Source of the DNA: an uncultured Nesterenkonia sp.
GTDB lineage: Bacteria > Actinomycetota > Actinomycetes > Actinomycetales > Micrococcaceae
DNA length: 15,209 bases
Reading direction: 5' to 3'
NCBI GenBank assembly: GCA_946221825.1
Contig: CAMINA010000015.1
Coordinates: forward strand, 1 to 15,209
The position numbers and the translations under genes are program-made. Shown piece after piece: positions 1-6,124 of the stretch (position 1 is the first letter of the stretch; every line of letters starts with the position of its first letter). A model generated the notes under the pieces. The model searched no databases. It worked only from the letters and a program-made list of their open reading frames with translations, and was not told the DNA's origin.

Positions 1-1
1 G

Positions 2-694
2 GAGCAGGAGCTCTCCCCCTCGCTGGTGGCACCCTTGGAGCCGGCCTGGGAGCAGGCACTGTCCTCCCAGACCGAGCGCTTCGCCTCCATCCGCGAGGAG
101 ATCACCCGACGCCGCGAGCTGGGCGAGGACATCCTCCCGGCCCCGACCCGCGTGCTGCGCGCCTTCCGTCAGCCCTTCGACCGGGTCAAGGTCATCATCC
201 TGGGACAGGACCCCTACCCGACCCCCGGGCACCCGATCGGCATGTCCTTCGCCGTGGCCCCCGACGTGCGGCCGCTGCCACGCAGCCTGCAGAACATCTT
301 CAAGGAGCGTGAGGACGATCTCGGCCTGGCCCCCTCCGAGCACGGGGACCTGAGCACCTGGGCCCACCAGGGGGTGCTGATGCTCAACCGTGTGCTGACC
401 GTCAGCGCCGGCAGCCCCGGCTCGCACCGTGGGATCGGCTGGGAGGAGATCACCCGGACCGCCCTGGAGGCCCTGGTGGAGCGCGGCACCCCGCTGGTCT
501 CCATCCTCTGGGGCGCCGATGCGCGCAAGATGGCGCCGCTGCTGGATCAGGGCGAGCACACGGCCGTGATAACCAGCCCCCACCCGTCTCCGCTCTCTGC
601 CCGGCGAGGCTTCTTCGGCTCGAAGCCCTTCTCCCGGGCCAACCAGGAGCTGGAACGTCTGGGCGCCGAGCCCATCGACTGGCAGCTCCGCTGA
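2..694 (+). CDS. ung: Uracil-DNA glycosylase, family 1 (5' end probably outside the window)
   Basis: This enzyme removes uracil from DNA by cutting the N-glycosidic bond, the first step of base-excision repair in the cytoplasm. The catalytic motif GQDPYPTPGHPIGMSF carries the water-activating Asp, and HPSPLSARRGFFGSKPFS is the Leu-loop motif that flips the base. The C-terminal AEPIDWQLR also matches actinobacterial Ung. The reading frame is open to the first base of the window. A GTG at 26 would give 222 residues, close to family length, but its nearest purine-rich stretch (AGGAG, 6-10) is 15 nt away. Mycobacterial Ung also has about a dozen residues before the first conserved Trp, as the upstream frame here would supply. 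I therefore think the start lies upstream of the window. The gene converges on thrE, with stop codons 34 bp apart. Family assignment is near certain; only the start is open. Confidence 0.95.
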   Translation, partial: EQELSPSLVAPLEPAWEQALSSQTERFASIREEITRRRELGEDILPAPTRVLRAFRQPFDRVKVIILGQDPYPTPGHPIGMSFAVAPDVRPLPRSLQNIFKEREDDLGLAPSEHGDLSTWAHQGVLMLNRVLTVSAGSPGSHRGIGWEEITRTALEALVERGTPLVSILWGADARKMAPLLDQGEHTAVITSPHPSPLSARRGFFGSKPFSRANQELERLGAEPIDWQLR

Positions 695-735
695 GTCCGA
701 CGCCGGCCACCCAGCGCAGCTCGCGACCTCAGCGG
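688..735. terminator. Weak inverted repeat spanning the convergent ung/thrE stop codons
   Basis: CCGCTGAG at 688-695 and CTCAGCGG at 728-735 form an 8-bp perfect inverted repeat with a 32-nt loop. Each arm contains one of the two TGA stop codons, so both convergent transcripts would end in the same structure. There is no T-run on either side, so factor-independent termination is doubtful. The match could simply arise because both genes end in the same codons. Confidence 0.25.
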
Positions 736-2936
736 TTGCGGGTGCGGGACCGCTCGTTGGACTGGAGGCTGGAGGTCAGCGGGCGCATGGCCACATCGCC
801 GAGCACGATGCCCGAGGCGATGGCCAGGATGATGATCAGCGCGTTGAACAGCTCGGCCAGTCCACTCATCATGGACAGGACCATCGTGGTCTCGGGGTTC
901 TCGATGGCGATCTGGTACATGCCGCGGAAGACCATGAGCCCGGGCAGCATGAACATCATGGCCGGGACGGCGACCACCAGCTGCGGCGCACCCATGCGCA
1001 GAGCGACCACACGGCCCAGGGCACCGACGACGGTGGCCCCGATGATCGGGGTGATGCGCTCGCCCAGGCCGATCAGCTCCGCGGCGTAGAAGCCCGCGAA
1101 GCCCAGCGCCGACACCGCGCCGATGGGCAGGATCATCCGCCAGCGCGCCTGTTCGACGATGGCCGCGCAGGCTCCGGCGAAGAACACCAGCACGATCAGC
1201 ACCGGCGCGGGGTAGATCCGGGTCAGGCCGTCGGCGACGACGATGTGCGGCGCGCCCATCAGGTCCCAGATCACCACGGCACCCATGATCCCCGAGGTCA
1301 TCCCGGCGAAGGCCAGCAGCGAGGAGAGCAGGCGGCCTGCCGCAGTGATGGGGAAGCCGTTGATCGCATCCTGGATGGCTGAGACCACTCGCGCCGAAGG
1401 GAGCAGGATCATCAGGGATCCGGCCACCACCATGGACGGGGTGATGTCCACGCCCATCGTGAAGGCACCCATGGCGAGGAAGGACGCGAAGAATCCGCCG
1501 GCCGCCAGGCCGAAGTATTCGGGCACCCGCCAGGTGGTCAGCTGCCGGGTCAGCCACAGCACGATCAGCGTGCCGAAGAAGCCCAGCGTGGCATCCAACA
1601 GGGGCGCACCCAGGAAGCTGGCGAAGAAGCTGGCGAAGAAGCCGCCGGCCACCGTGACCACCCAGCGCGGGAACGGCTTGGGCTCCCGAGTGATCTCCTC
1701 CAGTCGCTGTGCGGCGTCGCTGCGGGTCATCCGTCCGGCGACGATGTCGGCCACCAGCTGGTGGACCGCCGCCAAAGCCTTATAGTTCCCGGACCAGGAG
1801 CGCACCACACGGACCCGCGAATAGGGGATCCTCCCCTCCGGGGCCCAGTTGAGGCTGATGGACTGGTTGGTGATGTCCACGTCGGTGTTCTTCATCCCGA
1901 AGGCGGCCGTGGTGGCGATGATGGAGGTCTCCACCTCCAGGGCGCCGGCGCCGTAGCGGAACAGAGTCTCACCGAGGTCCAGCACGAAGGCGATGGTGGC
2001 CGGCTCCTCCGACTCCATCGGCGCCTCGGCCTGCTGCGGGTTCGCGAAGGGCGTCCCCTCCAGCCGGTCGATGATCGGCATCGCGGAGGTCATGGGCGCC
2101 TCCGGACGCATGATCTTTCTGAACGCCTGCTGCACCTGCTGTGGCTTCAGCTTCTGGTCGAAGACCGTCCGGTCGAGCAGGTGCCCGCCCTTGGAGCGCT
2201 GCGCTCCGCGCTTCTCGCGGGTACGCCCCGAACGCAGCACGGAGCGGCGGCGCAGCGGCGCGGCCTCCAGCGGGGTCGAAGGAAGGCCCCCGTCGGAGGT
2301 GAAGGAGAGATCGCCAGGTCCCGACGCGGACTCAGCCCCCTGCTGCCCTCCGGCCGCTTCCCCGCCATGCTGCTCCCCGGCAGCGGTCGTCTCGGCGCTG
2401 CCGGTGGTGGGGATCTGCGGACCCAGCGCCTCGGTGTGGGACCAGTCTCCGGTGCTGGGGAAGGACTCCCAGTAGTCCCGCGCTCCGCCCTGGATGGGGT
2501 CGGAGGCGTAGCGGTTGGGCTCCATCGTCTGCGGAGCCTCGACCTCGGGATAGGCGTAGGTGTGCAGGTGGTGGTCCAGATCCTCGGCGGAGACTGCGGA
2601 GTTCACCGCCGTGTAGGTCCGCTGGAACTCGGGATCCGGGGTGAACTCGTGGCGCGAGCCGGAATCGTCCTCGCGCTCCTCGACCGCGCGGTCAGCGGCC
2701 TCGGCGTCGTACTCCTCCCATTCCAGGGCGGCCTCAGCCTCAGTGGAGGCCTGCCAGGAGGAGGCGATGGAGGAGGTCAGGGACTTCACGAAGCCGCCGG
2801 AGGACTCCTCCTCGGCCTCATCGTCGGATGCCGCGGAGGAACGCACCACAGGAATCGCGGAGACATCTGCTGTGGGCGCGGAGATCATCGGATCGATGGC
2901 CTCCGGCTCGTAGCTCTCATCGCGATCTGACGACAA
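729..2936 (-). CDS. thrE: ThrE-family threonine/serine exporter with long acidic N-terminal extension
   Basis: Proton-driven export of threonine/serine across the inner membrane is the known role of this family (Corynebacterium ThrE). With the TTG start used here the product is 735 residues. Residues about 310-425 match the soluble ThrE N-domain, including DLGETLFRYGAGALEVE. From about 425 to the end there are roughly ten hydrophobic segments, including GGFFASF twice and MGAPQLVVAVPAMMFMLPG. I chose TTG at 2936 because a strong purine-rich site (2939-2950) ends 2 nt before it; an in-frame TTG at 2966 has no such site and lies against a palindrome. Corynebacterium ThrE is about 490 residues. 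The extra length is a Glu/Asp/Ser/Gly-rich, probably disordered region (about 1-225) followed by an Arg/Lys-rich patch (about 228-250). The family is clear; the actual substrate is inferred. Confidence 0.9.
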   Translation of the reverse strand: MSSDRDESYEPEAIDPMISAPTADVSAIPVVRSSAASDDEAEEESSGGFVKSLTSSIASSWQASTEAEAALEWEEYDAEAADRAVEEREDDSGSRHEFTPDPEFQRTYTAVNSAVSAEDLDHHLHTYAYPEVEAPQTMEPNRYASDPIQGGARDYWESFPSTGDWSHTEALGPQIPTTGSAETTAAGEQHGGEAAGGQQGAESASGPGDLSFTSDGGLPSTPLEAAPLRRRSVLRSGRTREKRGAQRSKGGHLLDRTVFDQKLKPQQVQQAFRKIMRPEAPMTSAMPIIDRLEGTPFANPQQAEAPMESEEPATIAFVLDLGETLFRYGAGALEVETSIIATTAAFGMKNTDVDITNQSISLNWAPEGRIPYSRVRVVRSWSGNYKALAAVHQLVADIVAGRMTRSDAAQRLEEITREPKPFPRWVVTVAGGFFASFFASFLGAPLLDATLGFFGTLIVLWLTRQLTTWRVPEYFGLAAGGFFASFLAMGAFTMGVDITPSMVVAGSLMILLPSARVVSAIQDAINGFPITAAGRLLSSLLAFAGMTSGIMGAVVIWDLMGAPHIVVADGLTRIYPAPVLIVLVFFAGACAAIVEQARWRMILPIGAVSALGFAGFYAAELIGLGERITPIIGATVVGALGRVVALRMGAPQLVVAVPAMMFMLPGLMVFRGMYQIAIENPETTMVLSMMSGLAELFNALIIILAIASGIVLGDVAMRPLTSSLQSNERSRTRNR

Positions 2937-2938
2937 AG

Positions 2939-2950
2939 CCCCTCCCTTCC
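2939..2950 (-). promoter_or_regulatory. Ribosome binding site deciding the TTG start of thrE
   Basis: On the minus strand this reads GGAAGGGAGGGG, followed by CT and then TTG. It is the only good Shine-Dalgarno match near the 5' end of the frame and makes the TTG at 2936 the best start. Confidence 0.7.
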
Positions 2951-2966
2951 TGCAATACAACCACAA

Positions 2967-2992
2967 AATGACCCGGGACGTCCCGGGTCATT
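2967..2992 (-). terminator. Perfect 26-bp palindrome between tRNA-Val and thrE, probable tRNA terminator
   Basis: The 26 bases are a perfect palindrome centred on GACGTC, flanked by CCCGGG on each side. It lies 47 nt downstream of the 3' end of tRNA-Val. On the minus strand it is followed by TTTTGTGGTTGT, a T-rich stretch in this GC-rich context, as expected of an intrinsic terminator. Because it is symmetric and sits 31 nt upstream of the thrE start, it could instead be an operator for thrE or an attenuator of read-through from the tRNA. Confidence 0.55.
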
Positions 2993-3039
2993 GTGGTGAA
3001 GTCGGTCGGTGGTGCCTGATGAGTTCAGGCCAGAAGTTG

Positions 3040-3116
3040 TGGTGGATCTGAATGGACTCGAACCATCGACCTCACGCGTGTGAAGCGTGCGCTCTAACCA
3101 ACTGAGCTACAGATCC
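3040..3116 (-). tRNA. tRNA-Val(CAC)
   Basis: The minus strand folds into a full cloverleaf. The acceptor stem is GGATCTG/CAGATCC, with all 7 pairs Watson-Crick. The D stem is GCTC/GAGC, the anticodon stem CACGC/GCGTG and the T arm GATGG-TTCGAGT-CCATT. The anticodon loop TTCACAC gives anticodon CAC, reading the valine codon GUG. The discriminator A is followed by an encoded CCA at 3040-3042; without CCA the gene is 3043-3116. Confidence 0.96.
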
Positions 3117-3165
3117 TCGGTGCACCACTGCGCATCGCGCCTGAGTGCCATAGAAGATTAGCACC

Positions 3166-3200
3166 TCGAGGGGCCGGAGATGAAATTCCCAGCCCCTCGA
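3166..3200 (-). terminator. Hairpin downstream of the SDR gene
   Basis: TCGAGGGGC at 3166-3174 pairs perfectly with GCCCCTCGA at 3192-3200 (9 bp, 17-nt loop). It starts 22 nt past the SDR stop codon, on the path of minus-strand transcription and upstream of tRNA-Val. There is no clear T-run after it, so termination strength is uncertain. Confidence 0.45.
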
Positions 3201-3222
3201 AGCGCTGATCGGCTGAAAGCCT

Positions 3223-3909
3223 TCAGCGGATGGCCTCCTCCAGCGGAGTCTCGCCGTCGAAGAAGTTCACCGTCTGCTTCACCGCGGCACGCTCACTGAG
3301 CACATGGGCGATGACTTCGGCCACGTTCTCCCGGGAGGTGTGGGTGACCCCCTCGCCGCCTTCGTCCTTGGCCACGGCGGCGCCGTCGGCGTCGAGGATC
3401 TGCAGCTTCCGGGAGGCGGGATCCAGGGTCAGACGGCCGGGCCCGAGGATGGTGTAGTCCAGCTCGGTGCCGCGCAGGTAGTTGTCGGCGTGGTGCTTGG
3501 CCGCCGCATAGGGGTAGAAGGAGTTCTCCGGATCCAATGAGTGGATGTCCGTCTCTGCACGCGCGTAGGAGACCATCACGTAGCGGGTGGCCCCTGCGTG
3601 GGCGGCGGCATCCATCGTGCGGATGGCTGCCTCCTGGTCCACGGCCTTGGTGCGGGCGGGGTTGCCGCCGCCGGCGCCGGCGGAGAAGACCACGGCCTCG
3701 GCTCCGGCGAAGGCCTCGGCGAGAGTCTCGACGTCGGCCTGCTCCACATCCAGGACCACCGGGTTCGCACCGACGGCGGAGACGTCATCGGCATGCTCAG
3801 GATTGCGGATGACCGCGTCCACCGAATAGCCGGCCTGGGTGAGCTTCGGGGCGGCGAGCAGGGCGATCTTGCCGTGCCCGCCGATGATGACCACTCGCTT
3901 CTCAGACAT
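3223..3909 (-). CDS. Atypical SDR-family NAD(P)H-binding protein
   Basis: The 228-residue protein is a single Rossmann-fold domain of the NAD(P)H-binding/NmrA-like type. The glycine-rich dinucleotide loop is GGHGKIAL near residues 10-17, after strand one (RVVIIG). A conserved VMVSYARAE strand follows near 111-119. A YxxxK-type pair (Y134-AAA-K138) sits in FYPYAAAKHHAD, and LDYTILGPGRLT leads into the C-terminal part. Such proteins are often quinone or ketone reductases, epimerase-like, or redox sensors. I cannot name a substrate. GAGAGG lies 5 nt before the ATG. The gene appears monocistronic: a hairpin lies downstream and two hairpins separate it from the upstream transporter. An AGTACT-centred dyad about 110 bp upstream may be its operator. 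Fold confident, reaction unknown. Confidence 0.88.
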   Translation of the reverse strand: MSEKRVVIIGGHGKIALLAAPKLTQAGYSVDAVIRNPEHADDVSAVGANPVVLDVEQADVETLAEAFAGAEAVVFSAGAGGGNPARTKAVDQEAAIRTMDAAAHAGATRYVMVSYARAETDIHSLDPENSFYPYAAAKHHADNYLRGTELDYTILGPGRLTLDPASRKLQILDADGAAVAKDEGGEGVTHTSRENVAEVIAHVLSERAAVKQTVNFFDGETPLEEAIR

Positions 3910-4016
3910 GGAAACCTCTCTTCGTCGTCGTATCCATCCGGGGCAACACAGTCCGCCGACGAGAAATTTCGGCGATTTTCGAAAAATAATGCTTGCGTAA
4001 TAAATCCGGCGTCCGT

Positions 4017-4032
4017 AAGGTAGTACTCACTT
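4017..4032. promoter_or_regulatory. AGTACT-centred dyad, candidate operator of the SDR gene
   Basis: AAGGTAGTACTCACTT has the symmetry AAG-NN-AGTACT-NN-CTT, with 12 of 16 positions self-complementary. It sits about 108 bp upstream of the SDR start, next to the A+T-rich promoter region. Winged-helix repressors of redox enzymes (HxlR/MarR type) bind sites of about this size, but no such regulator gene lies next to it. The function is inferred only. Confidence 0.3.
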
Positions 4033-4043
4033 GGGTGCGACAA

Positions 4044-4070
4044 GGGGCCCGCCTGGTGCGGGCGGGCCCC
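4044..4070 (-). terminator. Strong GC hairpin
   Basis: GGGGCCCGCC at 4044-4053 pairs with GGCGGGCCCC at 4061-4070 (10 bp, 7-nt loop). On the minus strand it is followed by TTGTCGC, a poor T-tract. It lies downstream of the transporter's own terminator-like hairpin and upstream of the SDR promoter region, so it may be a second-line terminator insulating the SDR gene. Confidence 0.5.
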
Positions 4071-4132
4071 GCTTCCAAGAAGGTCTCCAGGCTTCTGAGC
4101 CGGACTTCGCCTTCACCAGAACTGAACACATA

Positions 4133-4175
4133 GAAGGGCCCGGCGGGATGATCAGTGCATCCCGCCGGGCCCTTC
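4133..4175 (-). terminator. 17-bp perfect hairpin, terminator of the MFS transporter gene
   Basis: The arms 4133-4149 and 4159-4175 are perfectly complementary over 17 bp (starting GAAGGGCCCGGCGGG) around a 9-nt loop. The structure begins 58 nt after the transporter's stop codon. On the minus strand TATGTGTTC follows, moderately T-rich. Position and strength fit a terminator; it would also act against plus-strand transcription. Confidence 0.7.
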
Positions 4176-4233
4176 GCTCTGGCATCTCTGCCTATGCCCC
4201 GCCCCTGGTGGGAGGAGGAGCCGCCTCAGCCGA

Positions 4234-5763
4234 TCAGGAGGTCTCCTTCTCCGGAGCCTGCTCGATCTCGACCTCGCCGGCGTCCTCCTCGGCATCCTCA
4301 GCCTTGGTCGCCCGCAGGGTGGCGCCGAGGATCAGGGTTCCGATGCTCATCAGGGCTGCCGTGCGGAACGCCGTGCTGAAGCCCTCGAGCTCGGCCTCCT
4401 CAGGGCTGAGCCCCTGCGAGGCGGCCATGGCGGCGCCGATGCCCATCACGGCCACCAGAGCAGCCGTCCCGATGGCAGCGGCCAGCTGCTGCAGCGTGTT
4501 CAGGACCGCGGAACCGTGGGAGTAGAGCGGCTGGGGCAGCGGGTTCATCGCCGTGGTGAAGCAGGGGGTGAACAGCAGCGCCAGTCCGGAGGAGAGCACC
4601 ACGTGCAGACCCAGGATCGCCGCAGTCGGCGTCTCTGGGGACAGCAGGCTCATCGCGAACAGGGACAGGACCAGGATGCTCGCACCCGGGATGACCAGCG
4701 GCCTCGGCCCGACCTTGTCGTAGAGGCGCCCGACGGGCGGAGCCATCAGCGCCATGAGCACACCGCCGGGCAGCATGAGCAGACCGGTCTCCAAGGTGCC
4801 CAGGCCGCGAGCCTGCTGCAGGAACATCGGCAGGATGATCAGCGCGCCGAAGAGCGCGATCATCATCAGCAGCATCATCGCCAGGGCCCGGGTGAACATC
4901 GTGTACTTGAACGGCTTGAGGTTCAACAGGGCCGAACCGGACGTCTGCAGGCGGATCTGCAGCAGCGCGAAGCTGACCAGGCAGACCAGGCCCACGCCGA
5001 GGACGATTAGCGCCACCGGGTCCACGCCGCCCTCGGCGCCGGCGTCGAGGTCCTCGGTGCCGTGGCCGCCGCCGATCTGGCTGATGCCGTAGACCAGACC
5101 GCCGAAGCCCGGCACGGCGAGCAGCAGGGAGGGGATGCTCAGCCGCTCACCGGCAGTGCCCGGCGTCGCGTCCAGACGCGGACGGCCCAGCAGCAGCGCG
5201 ATCACCGCGATCGGCAGGATGGTCAGGAACATCCAGCGCCAGTCGGCCAGATGCAGGATCAGCCCGGAGAGCGCCGGACCGGTGGCCGGAGCAACAGAGA
5301 TGACGATGGCGATGTTGCCCATGACCACGCCGCGACGGCGCAGCGGAACCAGGGTCAGCACAGTGGTCATCATCAGCGGCAGCATGATCGCCGTGCCGGC
5401 GGCCTGGACCACACGCCCGGCCACCAGGAACTCGAAGCCGGGAGCGGCCGCGCTCAGAGCGGTGCCGACGATGAACAGAGACATCGCAGCGGTGAAGACC
5501 GATCGCAGGCTGAAGCGCTGGATGATGAAGCCGGTGGTCGGGATGACCACGGCCAGGGTCAGCATGAATGCAGTGGTCAGCCACTGGATCACAGTTTCGG
5601 AGACCTGAAACTCCTCGCGAAGAGGAGTCAGGGCCACGTTCATGATGGTTTCGTTGAGGATCATCACGAACGCTGCGACCAGCAGCGAGCCGATCGTGAG
5701 CTTATGGGCCCGCGGCATCTTCTCCTCAGTGAGAGCCGGCGGGGCGTCGGTGGTGTCAGACAA
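4234..5763 (-). CDS. DHA2-type (14-TM) MFS multidrug efflux transporter, LmrB-like
   Basis: This is a 509-residue proton-coupled antiporter in the cytoplasmic membrane. The TM1 motif LNETIMNVAL is the form seen in LmrB-like members of the EmrB/QacA (DHA2) family. APATGPALSGLI in TM5 is the antiporter motif C. There are about 14 hydrophobic segments, with a central loop (GGGHGTEDLDAGAEGG) after TM7. The C-terminus is a hydrophilic Glu-rich tail. I chose TTG at 5763 because GGAGG lies 7 nt before it. An in-frame GTG at 5796 falls inside an inverted repeat and has no ribosome binding site. The family suggests drug or metabolite export, but the substrate cannot be read from sequence. No regulator gene is adjacent, yet the 5' leader carries a large inverted repeat. 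A perfect hairpin follows the gene. Confidence 0.92.
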   Translation of the reverse strand: MSDTTDAPPALTEEKMPRAHKLTIGSLLVAAFVMILNETIMNVALTPLREEFQVSETVIQWLTTAFMLTLAVVIPTTGFIIQRFSLRSVFTAAMSLFIVGTALSAAAPGFEFLVAGRVVQAAGTAIMLPLMMTTVLTLVPLRRRGVVMGNIAIVISVAPATGPALSGLILHLADWRWMFLTILPIAVIALLLGRPRLDATPGTAGERLSIPSLLLAVPGFGGLVYGISQIGGGHGTEDLDAGAEGGVDPVALIVLGVGLVCLVSFALLQIRLQTSGSALLNLKPFKYTMFTRALAMMLLMMIALFGALIILPMFLQQARGLGTLETGLLMLPGGVLMALMAPPVGRLYDKVGPRPLVIPGASILVLSLFAMSLLSPETPTAAILGLHVVLSSGLALLFTPCFTTAMNPLPQPLYSHGSAVLNTLQQLAAAIGTAALVAVMGIGAAMAASQGLSPEEAELEGFSTAFRTAALMSIGTLILGATLRATKAEDAEEDAGEVEIEQAPEKETS

Positions 5764-5770
5764 TCTGGAG

Positions 5771-5775
5771 CCTCC
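5771..5775 (-). promoter_or_regulatory. Ribosome binding site deciding the TTG start of the MFS gene
   Basis: Minus-strand GGAGG lies 7 nt before TTG at 5763, an ideal spacing. This supports the TTG over the GTG at 5796. Confidence 0.75.
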
Positions 5776-5780
5776 ATCAG

Positions 5781-5819
5781 CCCTGAATCTCAGCACAGTC
5801 CACAGGCTGAGGGTCAGGG
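5781..5819 (-). promoter_or_regulatory. Two-tier inverted repeat in the MFS leader (operator or RNA hairpin)
   Basis: CCCTGA (5781-5786) pairs with TCAGGG (5814-5819), and inside it CTCAGC (5789-5794) pairs with GCTGAG (5806-5811). The tiers are separated by a 2x2 mismatch and enclose an 11-nt loop. The structure ends 5 nt upstream of the GGAGG. It could be a dimeric repressor's operator or a leader hairpin affecting translation of the efflux pump. Confidence 0.45.
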
Positions 5820-5933
5820 GTCTTTACGTCCTGCGGGACGGGAATCCTCCGTCGATGGAGCCGGCCGGGGTGGACGCCACCAGGCAGGCCGACCGGGGCG
5901 AGACTCAGGAGGGCGAACCGCAGATGAACATGC

Positions 5934-5968
5934 GAACGCCCGGAAGCGCTCTGGCATTCCGGGCGTTC
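5934..5968 (-). terminator. Hairpin downstream of tRNA-Thr
   Basis: GAACGCCCGGAA (5934-5945) and TTCCGGGCGTTC (5957-5968) form a 12-bp perfect stem with an 11-nt loop. It begins 9 nt after the tRNA 3' end, in the direction of tRNA transcription. The tail GCATGTTCATCT is not a clean T-run. Confidence 0.6.
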
Positions 5969-5977
5969 ATGAAACAG

Positions 5978-6050
5978 AGCCCCCTGCCGGGTTCGAACCG
6001 ACGACCTGCTGATTACAAATCAGCTGCTCTACCAGCTGAGCTAAGGAGGC
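5978..6050 (-). tRNA. tRNA-Thr(TGT)
   Basis: The cloverleaf has acceptor GCCTCCT/AGGGGGC (one U-G pair), D stem GCTC/GAGC, anticodon stem GCTGA/TCAGC and T arm GTCGG-TTCGAAC-CCGGC. The loop TTTGTAA gives anticodon TGT (UGU), reading ACA threonine codons. The discriminator is T and no CCA is encoded, unlike the tRNA-Val gene nearby. Confidence 0.95.
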
Positions 6051-6124
6051 GTGGGCCGCAGCTGTCTGGGACTGCCCCTGGCGGGACAGGTGGCAGAAGA
6101 CTGCGGCACCGGCTGGAGAGTCTA

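Larger units (their letters stand above)
3910..4233. other. 324-bp non-coding region upstream of the SDR gene
   Basis: I see no credible gene here. The 3957-4012 part is much more A+T-rich than its surroundings and probably holds the minus-strand promoter of the SDR gene, though I cannot fix the -35 and -10 boxes. It is preceded (in transcription order) by a dyad at 4017-4032 and by hairpins at 4044-4070 and 4133-4175. Short open frames across it lack ribosome binding sites and run through the hairpins. Confidence 0.6.

Noticed and set aside
1761..2930. Long plus-strand open frame opposite the N-terminal part of thrE
   Set aside because: The thrE frame carries real family motifs in the same region; the opposite frame is a low-complexity shadow.
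3902..4129. Possible small gene on the minus strand upstream of the SDR gene
   Set aside because: No ribosome binding site, runs through a strong hairpin and the A+T-rich promoter region, and overlaps the SDR start; no recognisable domain.
2967..6050. Genomic island between the two tRNA genes
   Set aside because: I found no integrase, no repeated tRNA 3' end serving as an attachment site and no composition shift across the coding parts.
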